From positions 1 through 64,000 of the forward strand of contig JARKIF010000047.1 of the NCBI GenBank assembly GCA_029378245.1: DNA of 64,000 nucleotides. The letters are read 5' to 3'. Position 1 is the first letter of the stretch. The number at the start of each line of letters is the position of its first letter. Shown here piece by piece: positions 23,698 to 35,708 of the stretch. The notes under the pieces were generated by a model. The model was given only the letters and a program-made list of their open reading frames with translations, ran no database searches and was not told where the DNA came from. The translations under genes and the position numbers were made by a program. Source of the stretch: Roridomyces roridus (taxonomy: Eukaryota; Basidiomycota; Agaricomycetes; Agaricales; Mycenaceae).

Positions 23698-24744
23698 TTA
23701 GCACACTATCTGTAACTTGAAGTTCAGGTACCTGAGGGAATCATCTTTCGTAGCTTGTTCGTAGCAAATACAACAGAACCACTCCGCCATATTATCCACC
23801 ACCTCCGGTCCGACTAAGGAGAAGTTCAGCTGTCCCCTCATCAAAGACCATAGTGGCTGCTTGAAGCACACCTCCAACATTCGAACATAAAGTTCAAAAT
23901 CCATGCGCAACTTGGTTTCGAAGGTCGACCAAGGAAACCGCGGTCTGAAAGTGGTCGATGGTTTGCACCACTTGTTCGCCTTCCTCGCTACCCCAGTCTA
24001 GGCACAGTCTCCGAAGAGCTGCCGATCACGAAGGTCGCGAAGAAGAGGGAACAGGTCGGGCGTCAGCATGATGCTCAGATCCTCCCATCGTGCAGAATGT
24101 TCAATGAGATATTGGAGCATTTGGATCTGGTGCCCGGCATCAAAGTCGCTGGATCCATAAAAGTACACCTTGAGTATTCGTGAGTGCTCGACCCGGGTTT
24201 GTGAGGGTAATGGTCCCCGGAGATTCGATCGTAACGGAGCAAAATGAACGGCCACAGAGAGGGTATCGAGATGGCAACTGCTCTCCAGCGGCTACATATA
24301 TGCGTTAAAACCCATGGGCTCCGTGTAGGATCGAAATCGCAGTCCTCAGGCTCCAACGCCTCTCGGAGGGTACACGGGAGCGTCCACGAGAAGATTTCGC
24401 CCAGTATCTCGGGAGGCACACGTCGAATGGAGGAAAGAATTGCCTCGTGCCGTCGCTGGCGACGCGCCAGTGCGATGCGGTCCTTCCTCAGCTGTACAAG
24501 TCGCTCCTGGAGCTGGGAGATTTCCTCATTGACGGACACCAACCACCCGCTAGGTTCTGCGGTAGCTGATTGAACGAGGGGAAGCTCAGATGCTTGGGGA
24601 GGATTGTTGGAGTTCAAGAGGGTGTAGAGTGGGGACCCAGGGGTGCCGTCTGCGAAGTTGTGGGACTTGCTCGACCTGAGGGGATGCCAGTGCTCCACAG
24701 AGACTACTTACACTTCGGGGTGTTCATCTGCGGGGCGAACTCAG
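23698..24744 (-). pseudogene. F-box protein gene 4, internal deletion and frameshift
   Basis: On the minus strand the gene starts with a short MNTPK-like exon, and the long frame 24698-24075 reads SPLYTLLNSNNPPQ, a coiled coil (EEISQLQERLVQLRKDRIAL), an F-box (IRRVPPEILGEIFSW) and SPWVLTHICSRWRAVAI. A frameshift at about 24190 moves the continuation (HSRILKVYFYGSSDFDAGHQ, MLQYLIEHSARWEDL) to another frame. After DHFQTAVSLVD the sequence jumps to DFELYVRMLEVCFKQPLWSL, so roughly 200 residues of the leucine-rich tail are missing. It ends at about 23698. It diverges in sequence from its plus-strand neighbours and is closer to the fragment at 32.5-32.9 kb. Confidence 0.85.
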
Positions 24745-24859
24745 CGCTGTTGACACCGGGACAGCAGAAAAAAACAATCTTACCGTCGCTCAATGAGGGC
24801 TCCGGGGAAGCAGGCGACGAGGGGATGAAAGAGGAACGTTGGGCACGTGAGCGATCTGC

Positions 24860-26640
24860 TTGCTGGGGAGTTGTCTAAGAATCCGGGGCATGGTGGCATG
24901 GTGCCTTCTACTGATATAGGGAACCAGGATGGTATGACCTGGCGTGGAAGTAGTACTCACTGTGGGTGGACCACACTGTGTCCATTTCGTGTGATTCCAC
25001 GCTTCTTGTGGGCGCAAAGTCGGGGTCGGGTAGTGAACACATGAAACACCGACTTCTGGGGAAAATGACGATGAATTATACGAATGGCTCCAAAGCACTC
25101 TGACCTTCCCTCTGAACGTCGATTAAGGTTTACTTCGCTTCCAGGCCAGATAGATGGGCCATTTTCATTGCCACCGAGAAGCCTATGAGGAGAGGAGTTG
25201 GATAGAGCGCGCGTGAAGACCGGAAGCTAGTGTGATTCAAGTTAGCAAGAGAATGTGGAGCGCAGAGCGGGTCTCTTGCAGATATACGTAGGCTGGTACA
25301 CGTACATAGGGACTCAGGAGCGAGTTCGACAGTATTTTGTCCCGGAAATGTGGTCATGATCCGCCCATTTCGTAGATGAGAGAAAGTCGGCTGGAGCCTG
25401 GAGGACGGTTCCGAGTCAGCGGTATATGTTTGTGTCCGAGGCAGATGAACGAGAAAAAGACGTAGTCTCTTATAGATGAGTTGCGGGCCGTGGCATCTCG
25501 GCCTGATCTTGTTTTCTGGACCGAGAAGTCCAGATTTCCAGGTTAAGGGATGCAGCAGGTTGAGAATCCAAATTATCCAATTGGACCGGTGCTAGAGTGA
25601 ATCTTCCAGGTGTGAGCATTGTTTTATTAGACAAAGTTCATTGTTCAGAGAAAAAAAATGGGTGTAAACGCCCTCCCACATCAGGAAAACACTAGCCGAG
25701 CCATAGCTCGGCGCTAGTGCCATAGTGCCCATAGTACTATGCAGTACTATGGCTACTATGGAATGCTTTGGGATCTCTATCGCTTAACTTACTTGTCTAT
25801 TTTCAGGGAACCTGTTTGACACGGCGGCAACAAAGCTGGCATCCATTTAAACGGGGCGTCGGCAACGCGGTCTTGACTCTTGACACGCCCCCGTCCAACC
25901 TCTCCCCCCAACTTCATCGTCGCCGCGGTTCCTCAAGCCCTCATTGCTCAAGTTCGCCTCCAACCCGACGCAGCCTCTTGCAGTTGCCCGCAGGTAAGCG
26001 TTCATCCATCCTCCATTCGCGAGCATCCAGTGACTCTGAATCGTACGGCGAAGAGTCCTCGTTTTCGTTTGGCGCGTTCAACGCTGCGATGCGCGTATCT
26101 TGTGTGGCAGTATCGCCGGCGGCCTCCATATCAACTTTGTTCTTCTGTTGTTCGAGTCGGTGGTGTTACGCGCTGTGTAGTAGATCCTCGTGGATGTATT
26201 AGCTACTGAATTCACAACAATTTTTTTGCTCTACCTGTCCGTTATATTTGCGTCCCAATTTTGACCCAATTGCGTCCTCAGCGGTGTATTCAATTTTAGA
26301 ACTGCCCAAGCTAAGCGTCGGCAAGCAGTCACTGCATAGTGCTGCATAGTGCTGCATAGTGGGGATGTATCTATGGGCACTATGGCACTATGCAGCACTC
26401 TCCAGTGCTATGCAGCATCCCCCAGTTTTCCTGATGCAGTGTAACAAGACAGCTGTCGACGATTCCGCGCAATGATGACGGAGCAGAAGAGAGAGCGCTG
26501 ACGGATTTGGTCGTATTTGGCTCGCATCTTGCTCTTGACCACCACGACGGGCAAGTGAGTTTCTTCCTTGTGTCGGAATGCTGTTACTGAACCATTTCTA
26601 GATGGCCACGTCGATATGCTCCAAGTGTGGCACTCGGACG
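24860..26640. repeat. Segmental duplication, copy B (holds a 756-bp insertion)
   Basis: This is the partner of 21070-22060, with the same blocks in the same order ending in the F-box leader and ATG at 26602. It is longer because a foreign segment lies at 25680-26435. Numerous substitutions and small indels separate the copies, so the duplication is not recent. Confidence 0.8.
25680..26435. mobile_element. 756-bp insertion with short inverted ends
   Basis: The ends are ATCAGGAAAAC and its reverse complement GTTTTCCTGAT. Just inside, both arms carry repeats of CATAGTGCC/GCACTATGGGC and CTATGCAG, giving an imperfect palindrome. The copy A counterpart lacks this segment, so it inserted after the segmental duplication. 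No clear target duplication was seen. The interior includes a 144-codon open frame (25768-26202) without recognisable features. Confidence 0.65.
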
Positions 26641-29224
26641 TCGACCGAGTCTGCAAACGCTGCCATTCAATCTCTTAAAACCGTGGGAGCGCCAGGAACT
26701 CGGCTGCACTCTCTGAGTATTATACAGATGCGACGCACACAGCACATTGATGTACGACACATTGGCAGCAGGTTTCCGTCAGATGCGACACATTGATCAC
26801 GCAGCTGATCAGAGTGTGTCGCACTTGTCAATTGCCAAGACTTTGCACTAAATTCACCAGTCGATTCACTGTGGATTATGCACCCTTCACTCACTGTCGA
26901 AAATGGGGGGAAGGAGACTGGTTATTTTGCCAAGGAGTCCCTTTGCCCAACCAAACCTAACAGAGTCTAACCGCCAATTCATGGTGGATTCCGAGTTCTT
27001 CATGCACTGACGAAAAAGGGGGAAGAAGACTGATTTGTTGCCCGAAGGTGTGTCTGCACAAACCTAACCTAACAGAGTCTAACCACCAATTCACAGTGGA
27101 TTCAGAATCTTGCCAATCAGTGGATGATTCACTGAAGCGAATAAATATGCGACACTTGCCGATCACGGTGTCGCAGATTGTGTCACGCGCTGACCTATTT
27201 GCGCACATGACAACGCCAAATAAACCCGATATACATTGGCGCTGTACAGCGTTAAAGTCATGGGAACCCCGTCTCGATCGGATTGAGGAAGAAGCCGAGG
27301 AAGACATTATTTAAAGACGTGGGATCGTTTCATAATTATAAACGACAGCGTGGATAAGGGAAGGAGTTTTCGATCAGTGAACTGTCAGATCATGACAGGC
27401 TTCTATGAAGAACACGGTGTAGAGACAACAATAGGAGACGACAAAGGTGCAGGACAATAGTGCATGTCGGAAGCCAGGACAATTAGTGTAGCATCGTAGA
27501 TCTATTCCTCATAGTATAAAAGCAGTAGCTAGTCGTCGTATTCTGTACCCTCTCCTAGACTTTTATTCAGTTCATTTTACAAGCTTTAGTAGCGCACTAC
27601 CCAATCCACAGCATCTTACCGCTGTTGGACGCGTGAAACAAGTCTTGTCGTGACAGATTGCGGTGATTTCGCTTGCCATCAATGTGCTGTGTGCGTCACA
27701 TCTGTTCAAGCCCGGCACTCTCTTATTCGCTCCAACGAGCCCCCCGGGCCGGAGCCTTCAAAAATCCCCTTCATTCGGTCCTTTGTGCCCGAGATTGACG
27801 CCTCCTTGACCTCAATCGCCGCGGAAATTTCGCGATTGCAAGAGCAGCTATGCAGCCTGCAGCAAGATCGTAGCGACCTGCTTGACTATCAGCGGAAGCA
27901 CAAATCCATGCTCTCTCCGCTTAGACGGATGCCCCCCGAAATACTAGCCGAGATCTTCACCTCGTCGATCCCCGTCGTCTCGGAGTTGCTCGACCGAGAA
28001 TCATTCTGAATCGAGGATAGCCCTTGGGTTTGGACCCACATCTGCAGTCGCTGGAGGGCAGTGGCCATTGCCACACCTGCCCTATGGTCCGTCATTGCGA
28101 TGGATTTTGCCAATTACGACTATGCTTTGGAAGCAGCTGCGGCGCACGTCGAGCGCTCTGTGATGCTAAAGATACATTTCTATGCTTTGCAGAAGCCCGA
28201 TACTTCCTCGCAAACGCGGATGCTCAGTTACCTCATCCAGTATTCCTTGCGATGGGAGGAACTCTGCATAGCATTAACACAAGATTTGATGCCCCTTCTT
28301 CCCTCCCTTCGCCACAAAATCCCCTCCTTGCGAAGATCATGGGTCCAGGTGGATGGTGATCTTGCAGAAAACACAGCAGCGGACCAAGTGGATGATTTTC
28401 TCCAGACAGCAGACTCGTTGGTCGAGATCGGTGTCAGTCGTTGCCTTTCCCCTGGATCGTTTCTCCCTCCTACAAACCAACTCACCCATTATTACGCCGA
28501 TGCCCCTTGGGACATTCATCAGGGTATTTTGCGCATGAACTCGTCTCTCGTCACAGCCCACATCAACATGTTCCCCGACGAACCGGAGTGGAGTACGCTT
28601 GCGTGCGAAGTCATCCCACTATCGCACTTTCGATGTCTCTTTATTTCGCACATCGAGTCTCTAGCCTATTTCAAAACGCCCCTCCTGAACCAAATCACTC
28701 TCGATTTGCTTCCCGACGAGCGCGACTTCTTCACGGCTTTGGAACGTTTCTTGACCAATTCTTCGAGCACACTCCGAAGACTGGGTCTGAGAGGCATGCC
28801 GGATGCCACTCTGGCCAGCAAGATCTTGCGAGCTTGCCCTGACCTCAGCGAGCTGGCCATCATAGTAAACCCCTTCACCGACCACCTGGCTTATGAGACT
28901 TCGAGTGCATTAGTTCGACTCTTGATCCCCACCCAAGAGTCGCGGCTTTTACCACGATTATCCCGCTTCCATCTGGCATTCGAAGGCACGCTGTTGCTTG
29001 ATCATGAGCTTTATGCCCAAATGCTGGAATCGCGATGGAACATCCGGCCCCGTGTCCTCCAGACGGCGACAGTGTGCTTCCAGCGCGAACCGAATCCGAG
29101 TGGCAGCGCACATCCAGGACTCGGAGCACTTCGGTGCGCCGGTTTGGATTTTACCTTGACGAAGGTTGGGAATACGCAGGAATACATGGCCCATTGGTTG
29201 TGCCGACCAGGGTGGATTGGATAA
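26602..29224 (+). pseudogene. F-box protein gene 5, split by a 1,000-bp element and one in-frame stop
   Basis: Exon start 26602 reads MATSICSKCG ... APGTRLHSL, then a 1,000-bp insertion. Removing it with one 9-bp duplication restores HSLIRSNEPPG in frame. Then follow a coiled coil (ISRLQEQLCSLQQDRSDLLD), an F-box (LRRMPPEILAEIF) and the motif LLDRESF. A TGA at 28007-28009 falls where the paralogue at 61200 has Gln (ESFQTEDSPW). From there the frame stays open to 29224 (SPWVWTHICSRWRAVAIATP ... MAHWLCRPGWIG). So the gene has a single nonsense codon and one insertion in an otherwise complete family member. The 5'-UTR intron (26555-26601) is conserved. Confidence 0.88.
26715..27714. mobile_element. 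1,000-bp insertion with 9-bp target duplication
   Basis: It is flanked by GCACTCTCT (26706-26714 and 27715-27723). The ends share the inverted sequence ACAGATG-(C/T)-GACGCACACAGC then ACATTGATG, starting about 9 bp in. The interior has two related copies of a roughly 110-bp unit (ACCTAACAGAGTCTAACC ... CAATTCA ... GTGGATT). A TATAAAAG box at about 27514 precedes a pyrimidine-rich stretch. A 9-bp duplication suggests a Mutator-like MITE, although the outermost bases do not match well. There is no transposase. Confidence 0.75.
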
Positions 29225-29943
29225 ATAGCGCAGAAACCCTTTTTGTCTGCGCTGGTACGCGTTCAGTTCAATTTTCGGACATGTTTTTTTATTAGCTTGT
29301 GAGTTTGTTGGAATCATCTTTCAATCTCTCGGCGCATCCGTCCCAAATACATTCAACACCAGGTACCTCCGTCGGCCAAGCTCGAGACGGTCGCTGGTGT
29401 TTCCGGACTCGGAACGCGCCATGTGATGATGGTCCTTCGGTGCGGGTTATCTCCCCAAAGGCAGAATCCGAGCTGCGATTCTGGTTCTCAAGCGGATCCA
29501 CCCTTCTAGTCACAGACTGAGTCCAGAGTCGCCGCTACCTGAGACCTGAGGGTTGAACTAGTTGCTCTTCCAATCTAGTTTTGGTCTACTTTACGATAAA
29601 TGACCTCGACTGGACCACTGTGTCATCTCATCCTAGGCATCCACATATGCAGTCCCGTCCTCGAAGCCCTTACTCGGCTTGCTCCGCGAAATTTCTGTTC
29701 TAAGGAATTGGCCCCCGCGACCCCAGGCGGCTCCGGACCACTACTGTGCCTCCCAAATCCAGGTTCCAGCATCCGCAGCTAGGGTGAAACATCTCTGACA
29801 TCTGCGGCAAGGCGTACTACCATCGTTCAAGATTTCATCCAAAGAACGTGTATACGCCACCGTTAGCGTCTAGCTTCATCGCGGAGAGCGAAACGGCTTA
29901 AATGTGCAGCAATACTGACTGATAACTCCCCAGTTCACGCCTC
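29225..29943. other. Intergenic stretch without a gene
   Basis: This lies between the F-box pseudogene and the P450 start. I see only short frames with no recognisable domain and no terminal repeats. It should hold the P450 promoter, but no clear TATA box was found. Confidence 0.5.
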
Positions 29944-32362
29944 ATGTTACTCGACCCCATCAACTCGATCCTTCTTGTTACGGTACTCTTTACGGTCTTC
30001 TTGCTTTGCAAACGTCGGAGGCTGCCTCTCCCTCCCGGCCCTCCCAAGTTTCCTCTCCTTGGGAATGTCTTCAATCATCCCTCGGTGTCTGTCTGGAAGG
30101 TTTATATGGAATGGAGCAAACTCTATGGCAAGTCCAGCATTCCAAGTCCGAATGCTAGTCCATACTCAATAGGACATTTCACAGACTCTGATATTATTCA
30201 TGTGGACATTGCTGGTCGATCGATCGTAATTCTTTCCTCCCTGGAAGCGGCGGTCAATCTACTCGACAAGAGATCCGCTATATATTCCGACAGGTCAGGG
30301 AGTTCTCCAACCAAATTTCCTTGTGCCAATCAAGTCCCTGGATTCACAGACCACGCCTGCCGATGGTGAACGAGTTGATGGGATGGGACTCCAACTTTTG
30401 TATGCCAGTCGATACTTCTTTCTCGTGCTATTATTGAACTGCAACACCAGCGATAATGAAATACGGTATGCATGCAAGGTTATTTTGGAAAGCTTATTCA
30501 CGTTCCTTGTAGGCGACCGCTGGCAAGTATTCAGTTTTTTGCAATATTGCAAGGCTAATATCTTTTTCTGTCTCAGGCGAATTCGCCGGCGACTCTTCCA
30601 TAGTGTGTTCCACGCCGAAGCTTCGAGAGAGTTTCGCCCCGAACAACTCTCAACAATACACAGACTTCTTCTGCGCTTGCTTCATGAGCCTGAGGACATC
30701 ATGGCTCACTTCAGACAGTGCGTGCACGGTCTTCAAGATTGCGGACCCAATTTTTCAGAGTTCAGCAGTATGACTGGAAGCCTCATCTTGGGTGCGGCGT
30801 ATGGCATCAACGTGGCTGCAACAGGCGACCCATACGTGAAACTCGCTGAAGAAGCAGTCGCTTCTGTCACAGAGGCTCTGGTTCCCGGAAGGTTCCTCGT
30901 CGTAAGTCCAAATATTCAACACAATCATACATTTTTCATTCTTGTGTTTTAGGATTCGCTGCCATTATTGAAATATATACCCTCGTGGTTTCCGGGAGCT
31001 GGATTCCAACATTTTGCGAGGGAGGGCAAGAAACTGTCTCAAAATCTGTTGGAGAAACCATTTGCCGAGGCAAAGCGCAAAATTGTGAGTGAAGTTGAAT
31101 CTGTGGGGTTTACTTCTCATGCAAATAGGAATCCGGAAACGCCCCATACTCATTCACTGCTGCATCCCTTCAAAATCTGGAGGAGTTTCCGGACAAAGAG
31201 CAGGCGATCAAAGATACAGCTGCAGTTATGTATGGTGCGGGAACTGACACGATTGTTTCGGCGCTGGGCACCTTTGTTTTGGCAATGTTCTACAACCCCG
31301 AGGCGCAGAGGAAAGCACAAGCAGAGATCGATTCCGTCATCAAGCAGGGCCATTTACCGGACTTCGACGACGAACCATATTTGCCGCATCAGTCTTTTGA
31401 CAAAGATCTTGCGACCTTTTTGGGCTTGGCAGCTTGTGGCACAAGCTCGCAAGGTCAAAGCGAGGGTTAAAATCCCGGAAATGGCTGAAAGTGGGGCTGA
31501 AAAAAGGTATTAGTGATGGAGGAGATACACTGAGAGGCAATGGAAGCATGTACCAGTTAGATCCAGGGTCGAAGGAAATAAATCTGTGTGGTCCGATGGG
31601 AGTCGAACGAGGGACCTTGCGAGTTTCAGGACCTGGCTTGTGAGCTTGCGGGCTTGCGCAGATTTGGCGGGCGCTTGCGGGCTTGAATGACCTTGTACAA
31701 GGTCACAAGCTAGATGTCAAAAGTCTGATGCGTATGTCTCCGCCCTCGTGAGAGAGGTTCTCCGTTGGCAGCCTGTAACACCACTTGGTAAGTACCCGTG
31801 TCTACTATGTGAATTATGTCCAACGAGTCGACAGGTGTTGCACACTTCATTGTTGTGGAAGACGAATACAAAGGGTATAGGATTCCGAGAGGCTCGACAG
31901 TCATGACCAATACTTGGTGAGCGGTAAAGTGTCAGCATTGGAACTCAGTCCTCATCCGCCGGTTTGTTAGGGCTATCTTACATGACAAAGTCAGTACACT
32001 CTGACCGAGTGTCTTTCGAGGAACTGACGACGTGCTAGAACTTGTATCCTGATCCATACGCTTTCAAGCCCGAACGCTTCTTGCTGAACGGGAAATTAAA
32101 TCCTGCTACTCAAGGGCCCGAAGCAGCAGCATTTGGTTTTGGGAGAAGGTACATAATTATCGACCTATGAAACATCCTCATGGGTTGCCTGAATAGAATT
32201 TGCCCTGGCCGGCACATGGCAGCGTCCTCGATCTGGATCACTATAACATCCATTCTCGCCACCTTCGATATCACCAAAGCTGTAGGAAAGGACGGCGAGC
32301 TGGTCGAACCAAGCTACGAATATTTTGAGAGACTTGTTGTGTGCGTGCCTCCCCGTTTGTGA
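29944..32362 (+). pseudogene. Cytochrome P450 gene interrupted by a 344-bp MITE
   Basis: The gene encodes an N-terminal membrane anchor (SILLVTVLFTVFLLCKRRR) and the proline-rich hinge LPLPPGPPKFPLLGN. The I-helix motif AGTDT, ExxR helix (VREVLRWQP), PERF motif (FKPERF) and heme loop AFGFGRRICPGRHMA follow in the usual order. It is spread over about ten exons. The first intron (30128-30184) appears to be GC-AG (GCAAGT...ACAG). A 344-bp insertion at 31387-31730 separates YLP from YVSALVREVL, and removing it plus a 2-bp duplication restores the frame. With the insertion the coding sequence is broken before the K-helix and heme-binding Cys, so an active monooxygenase is unlikely unless the insert is spliced out. 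P450s of this type oxidise secondary metabolites or xenobiotics at the ER membrane. The CYP family cannot be assigned by eye. Confidence 0.85.
31387..31730. mobile_element. 344-bp MITE in the P450 gene
   Basis: The terminal inverted repeats are CATCAGTCTTTTGACA and, on the right in reverse complement, CATCAGACTTTTGACA. Deeper parts (CTTG-GACCTT) also mirror. The host is restored by removing the element and one CG dinucleotide (31385-31386, 31731-31732), so the target duplication appears to be 2 bp. A minus-strand B-box-like stretch (CCTCGTTCGACTCCC, about 31597-31615) recalls a tRNA T-arm. Confidence 0.8.
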
Positions 32363-32468
32363 ACACTTGATGAAACTGAGGAGGAATGGCCAGGGTGCCG
32401 CGGCCTTTTGAATGCTCTATCAAGCCCAGGTCAAAAGATGCGCAGGCTTTGATTCAGTCCACTGCGGA

Positions 32469-32946
32469 TCAGGACTGTACCACATAGGAGGCTGATTTAG
32501 GAATTGGTATGACGAGATTTATCGAATTCAATTGAACAGATGTGCCCAAGATTTCGCCGAGTATCTCGGGTGGTGCACTTTGAATCAGGGAAAGAATCGC
32601 CTTGTGTCGTCGCAGGTGACGCGCCAGTGCGCTGCGATCCTTCTTTAGCTTTAAAAATCGATCCTGTAGCTGCGAGATTTCCTCGTCGAACGAAACCAAG
32701 TGCTCGCTGAGTTCTGCGGTAGCCGAATGGACAAGGGGATGCTCAGATGTTTGGGGGGGATTGTTGGAATTCAGAAGGGTGTAAAGTGGGGACCTAGGGG
32801 TACTCTCTATGAAGTTGTGAGATGCAATGGAGCGGGTCATAAGTATCGGCGCGGTTGCGCACCGGTGACTCGGACAGGACTCGGACGTGGGGACTCGATC
32901 CGAGTCTGAGGGGATGCTACTCCACAAAGAATACACTTCGGGGTCA
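32469..32946 (-). pseudogene. F-box gene fragment (N-terminal half only)
   Basis: On the minus strand an ATG at 32946 begins MTPKCILCG (a CxxC pair) in one frame. The rest is in another frame: SPLYTLLNSNNPPQTSEHPL, a coiled coil (FDEEISQLQDRFLKLKKDRS) and a weakened F-box (IQSAPPEILGEILG). Homology ends at about 32540, with no tail. It is closest to the minus-strand copy at 23.7-24.7 kb. It is a truncated, frameshifted remnant. Confidence 0.8.
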
Positions 32947-32984
32947 TCTGCCAGTGTAGGGCAAACTGAGCGCGCTGTAGTCAC

Positions 32985-33916
32985 AGAAAATCTATCTTAC
33001 CGTCAATACTCGAGGAAAGCAGGCGACGAAAAAGGAAACTTGTGCACGTGAGCGATTTGCATCCTCTTCGGGTCGTGTTTGGTATTTGATCCGGAGTATC
33101 AGCCGCCGCCCTGCGCAAGTGCGCGCTCTGCTCGATTCATGAATGCTGCGGCCTCGGAATCGACCAACTCGCCTGGCCTATCTCTTGGCAGAACCCCATA
33201 ACTTCACCGGTCTTCTGAAGCTGGAGAACTTCCGTGCAATTGTTTATAAGCAAGAGGCCGCCACGACAAGTCTGTTGTCTTCGCTCACAAGCGCCTAGCA
33301 TCGATTTCCACGCCATTACCTCGCCACGCACATCGACTTTCCCCCCTTCCTTCCAAGACCTCGTCGAGTCCTGAATCGGTGTCGGCGACTCGCAACTCAT
33401 GGTATGGTGGGAGCGAGGGACTTCTGGTGCGCACGAACCTCATTATTATCTTGCCTCTCCTGTAATTTTCGACAGAGGATGCGCTGATCGATGATCCTCG
33501 TGCCTTACGACTCCAGCGTACTATGGCACATTCCACCGTGCACAACACCGTCCTTCACGCTGCGAGTGTGGCATCCGCCAGACAGTGTGGTCCCTCGTAA
33601 CTAGTGGCCAATCACGGAAGTTTGTCTCAGTGCACTCCTGAGCCCCCTCCCTGACAAATGAGTAGAACCCTTCGAGGACAAGATACGCCCACGACTCCGC
33701 CTACCCCCATCGCAGAATCTTCGCCATGAGTAACACGGCGACACCCTCCGTGCGTAGCGTGGCCTGTGGCTTCCGTCAACGCTGAAGCGTCCTTTAGACC
33801 GCGCAGACGAGCTACATGGCAAGCGCCCCCTTTTAGTTAGTCCATGGAGCACACACTCGCGTGGGGACCTTGTTGACAGTGGTGACTTTGCTCGCAGATG
33901 CAATGAAAATTGGGAG
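32985..33916. other. Intergenic stretch without a recognised gene
   Basis: The open frames here are short and overlap on both strands. I found no domain, repeat pair or target duplication. Confidence 0.45.
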
Positions 33917-34451
33917 ATGGGTGAGTCCTCGTCTGTAGTTCTCGTCTCGTTAACTTGACTATTTGTCAGAACAGGCGTCCAGTCTAGTGCCTTTCATTTA
34001 CCAATCCCTCGACTTGGCCACCTCCATTCCCCCGAAATGGGACACCATTGTCCCGTATCACTGCTGCGGAAAGCGCGCCCATCGGCGAGCGCGTGAAGAG
34101 GCGAAACGGGAGCGCAAAGAGGCTGAGAGGCGAAAGGCAGCTAAAAAGTGCGCCCTTTTCTCCACTACCGACTTGTCATTCACCTGTCACAGGATTGGGC
34201 AGCTACTCAGCTTCGGTCAGGGATGAGGAAGCTGCGCCTGTTACCGTTGCCAAGAAGGCTATCATTCGGGCCAACTGTGCGTTCGCTCCTTGGCTCCTCC
34301 ACCGCTTCTCATTTGTTTTGTAGTGGTGGACGACCCGCAGGCTGCGGCCGTGCCTCTGCCGGAGTTTTTGACTAGCCCCAGCGCGCTCCAGCCGAGTCGG
34401 CTGCTGAGGCGCCCGTGGCGTCGAAGAAGGACGATGACCAGGGTGATATAA
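33917..34451 (+). CDS. Possible small basic/coiled protein (unrecognised)
   Basis: Four exons join in phase (33917-33920, 33970-34147, 34203-34276, 34324-34451) with GT-AG introns of 47-55 nt, giving 127 aa. It begins MEQASSLVPFIYQSLDLATS, has a strongly charged helix (RAREEAKRERKEAERRKAAK) and ends in a basic segment (RRPWRRRRTMTRVI). I recognise no family. The intron sizes and borders fit the other genes here, but the model rests on splice signals alone, and a different last exon in another frame (ESAAEAPVASKKDDDQGD) is equally arguable. Confidence 0.35.
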
Positions 34452-34834
34452 TCCAGATCCGATAAAGGCTAGGGTAGCGTCGTCAATGTGCGCTCTACTT
34501 TGCTTTCTTGATCGTCAATACTGATGAGTTTTCCCAGGTCTTGGCGGCAAACGGAGGTCGCCAAAATAGAGGTGGAGATCCCCGTCTCTTGGGGCTCTGA
34601 CGAGGAGCTCGAGACGTTGCGCAAGTCTAGGAAGACCAAGACGGTGTGCCTGCAGGAGGAGCTCGGGCGGTATGCCAAAGGGCGGGCCTTGCCGCCAAGG
34701 GCAAGCGGTGAGACGAAGGGCATATTCTCAAGGCACTCAGTGCGTTTCGGGGCAGGTGGATGTGGAGGATGAGCAAATGCCGGGAGCAGGGGATGCAGGC
34801 GCGGATGGGGGAGAAGGACAGTGGCAACACTGAG

Positions 34835-35703
34835 GCCCGATCGACTTCCTCCAGATGCTTTGGTCGATATCGGTGTCAGTCGGTGCTCGGACTACCTTGC
34901 GGATTTGCCCATGAGCTCCAAGGTCATATCGAGCCGTTTCCCCAGAGTATGCCTACGCCAATTCATCGAACTATCACAGCTCGATGTCACTGTGTCTCAC
35001 ACGTGGATCGAGCGCGTGGGTGGGAAGGATTTACAGCCGGAGCGGGTAGGAGCAGCTTCGCACGGGGAGCACCATGGGTTTTCAGACGGTGGCTGGATGA
35101 GGGGAGGAGAAGGTGGATGCCGTTGTCTGCGCGCTTACCTTGGTACTCAAGAGGGAGACGAGACCAGGGCCAAGGAGGGGAGCTCGCCTTGCATTCTCAC
35201 CCCTGGGTGTATTTTAGGACGCTCTTCGCTGGGTTGGGTTTTGTGGAGGACTCGTGGGTGGGGCTATTAGCCGGGACGTTGGCAGTTGTCGACAATTGGA
35301 CCAAAAACAGCGTAATTATCTCGTTTATATCCCCTGTGTATGGCCTTCAAGACGCGGTGTTCTAGCTTTGTCCTTGTTTACGTCACACTTCTTCCTCTAT
35401 ACCTGAGTCCAAAATTGGACGGAGCTGACCAATTTGATTGTATTTCTTGTATTTCCTCTCTCTCTCTCATCCAGAAATTGTGCAGCGTGGGTCAAGATGA
35501 ATTATCCATAGAACTCAACATTCCTCACACATGTATGCAGATGATGAACTTGTCTCGCTGCTTCGGCCAAGTCCCCGGGCAAAATACCTTGGATGAGCAA
35601 TCGTGCGAGCTGAAAAGCGCCGTCGCCCCTGGAACGCGATTCCACTCTCTTGCCAAGTCAAACGAGGCTCCCGAGCCCTCGGAAACTCCTCTAGTTCTCT
35701 CTA
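34835..35703 (+). pseudogene. Two F-box gene scraps
   Basis: At 34840-35015 the plus strand retains ALVDIGVSRC and FIELSQL, matching the middle of the F-box tail (SLVEIGVSRC, AIELSQL). At 35545-35703 another scrap reads AVAPGTRFHSLAKSNEAPEP then SETP, matching the N-terminal APGTRLHTLIRSNEPPEP motif. The order is reversed relative to an intact gene, so these are separate relics. The second runs into a solo LTR. Confidence 0.65.
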
Positions 35704-35708
35704 TCTCC

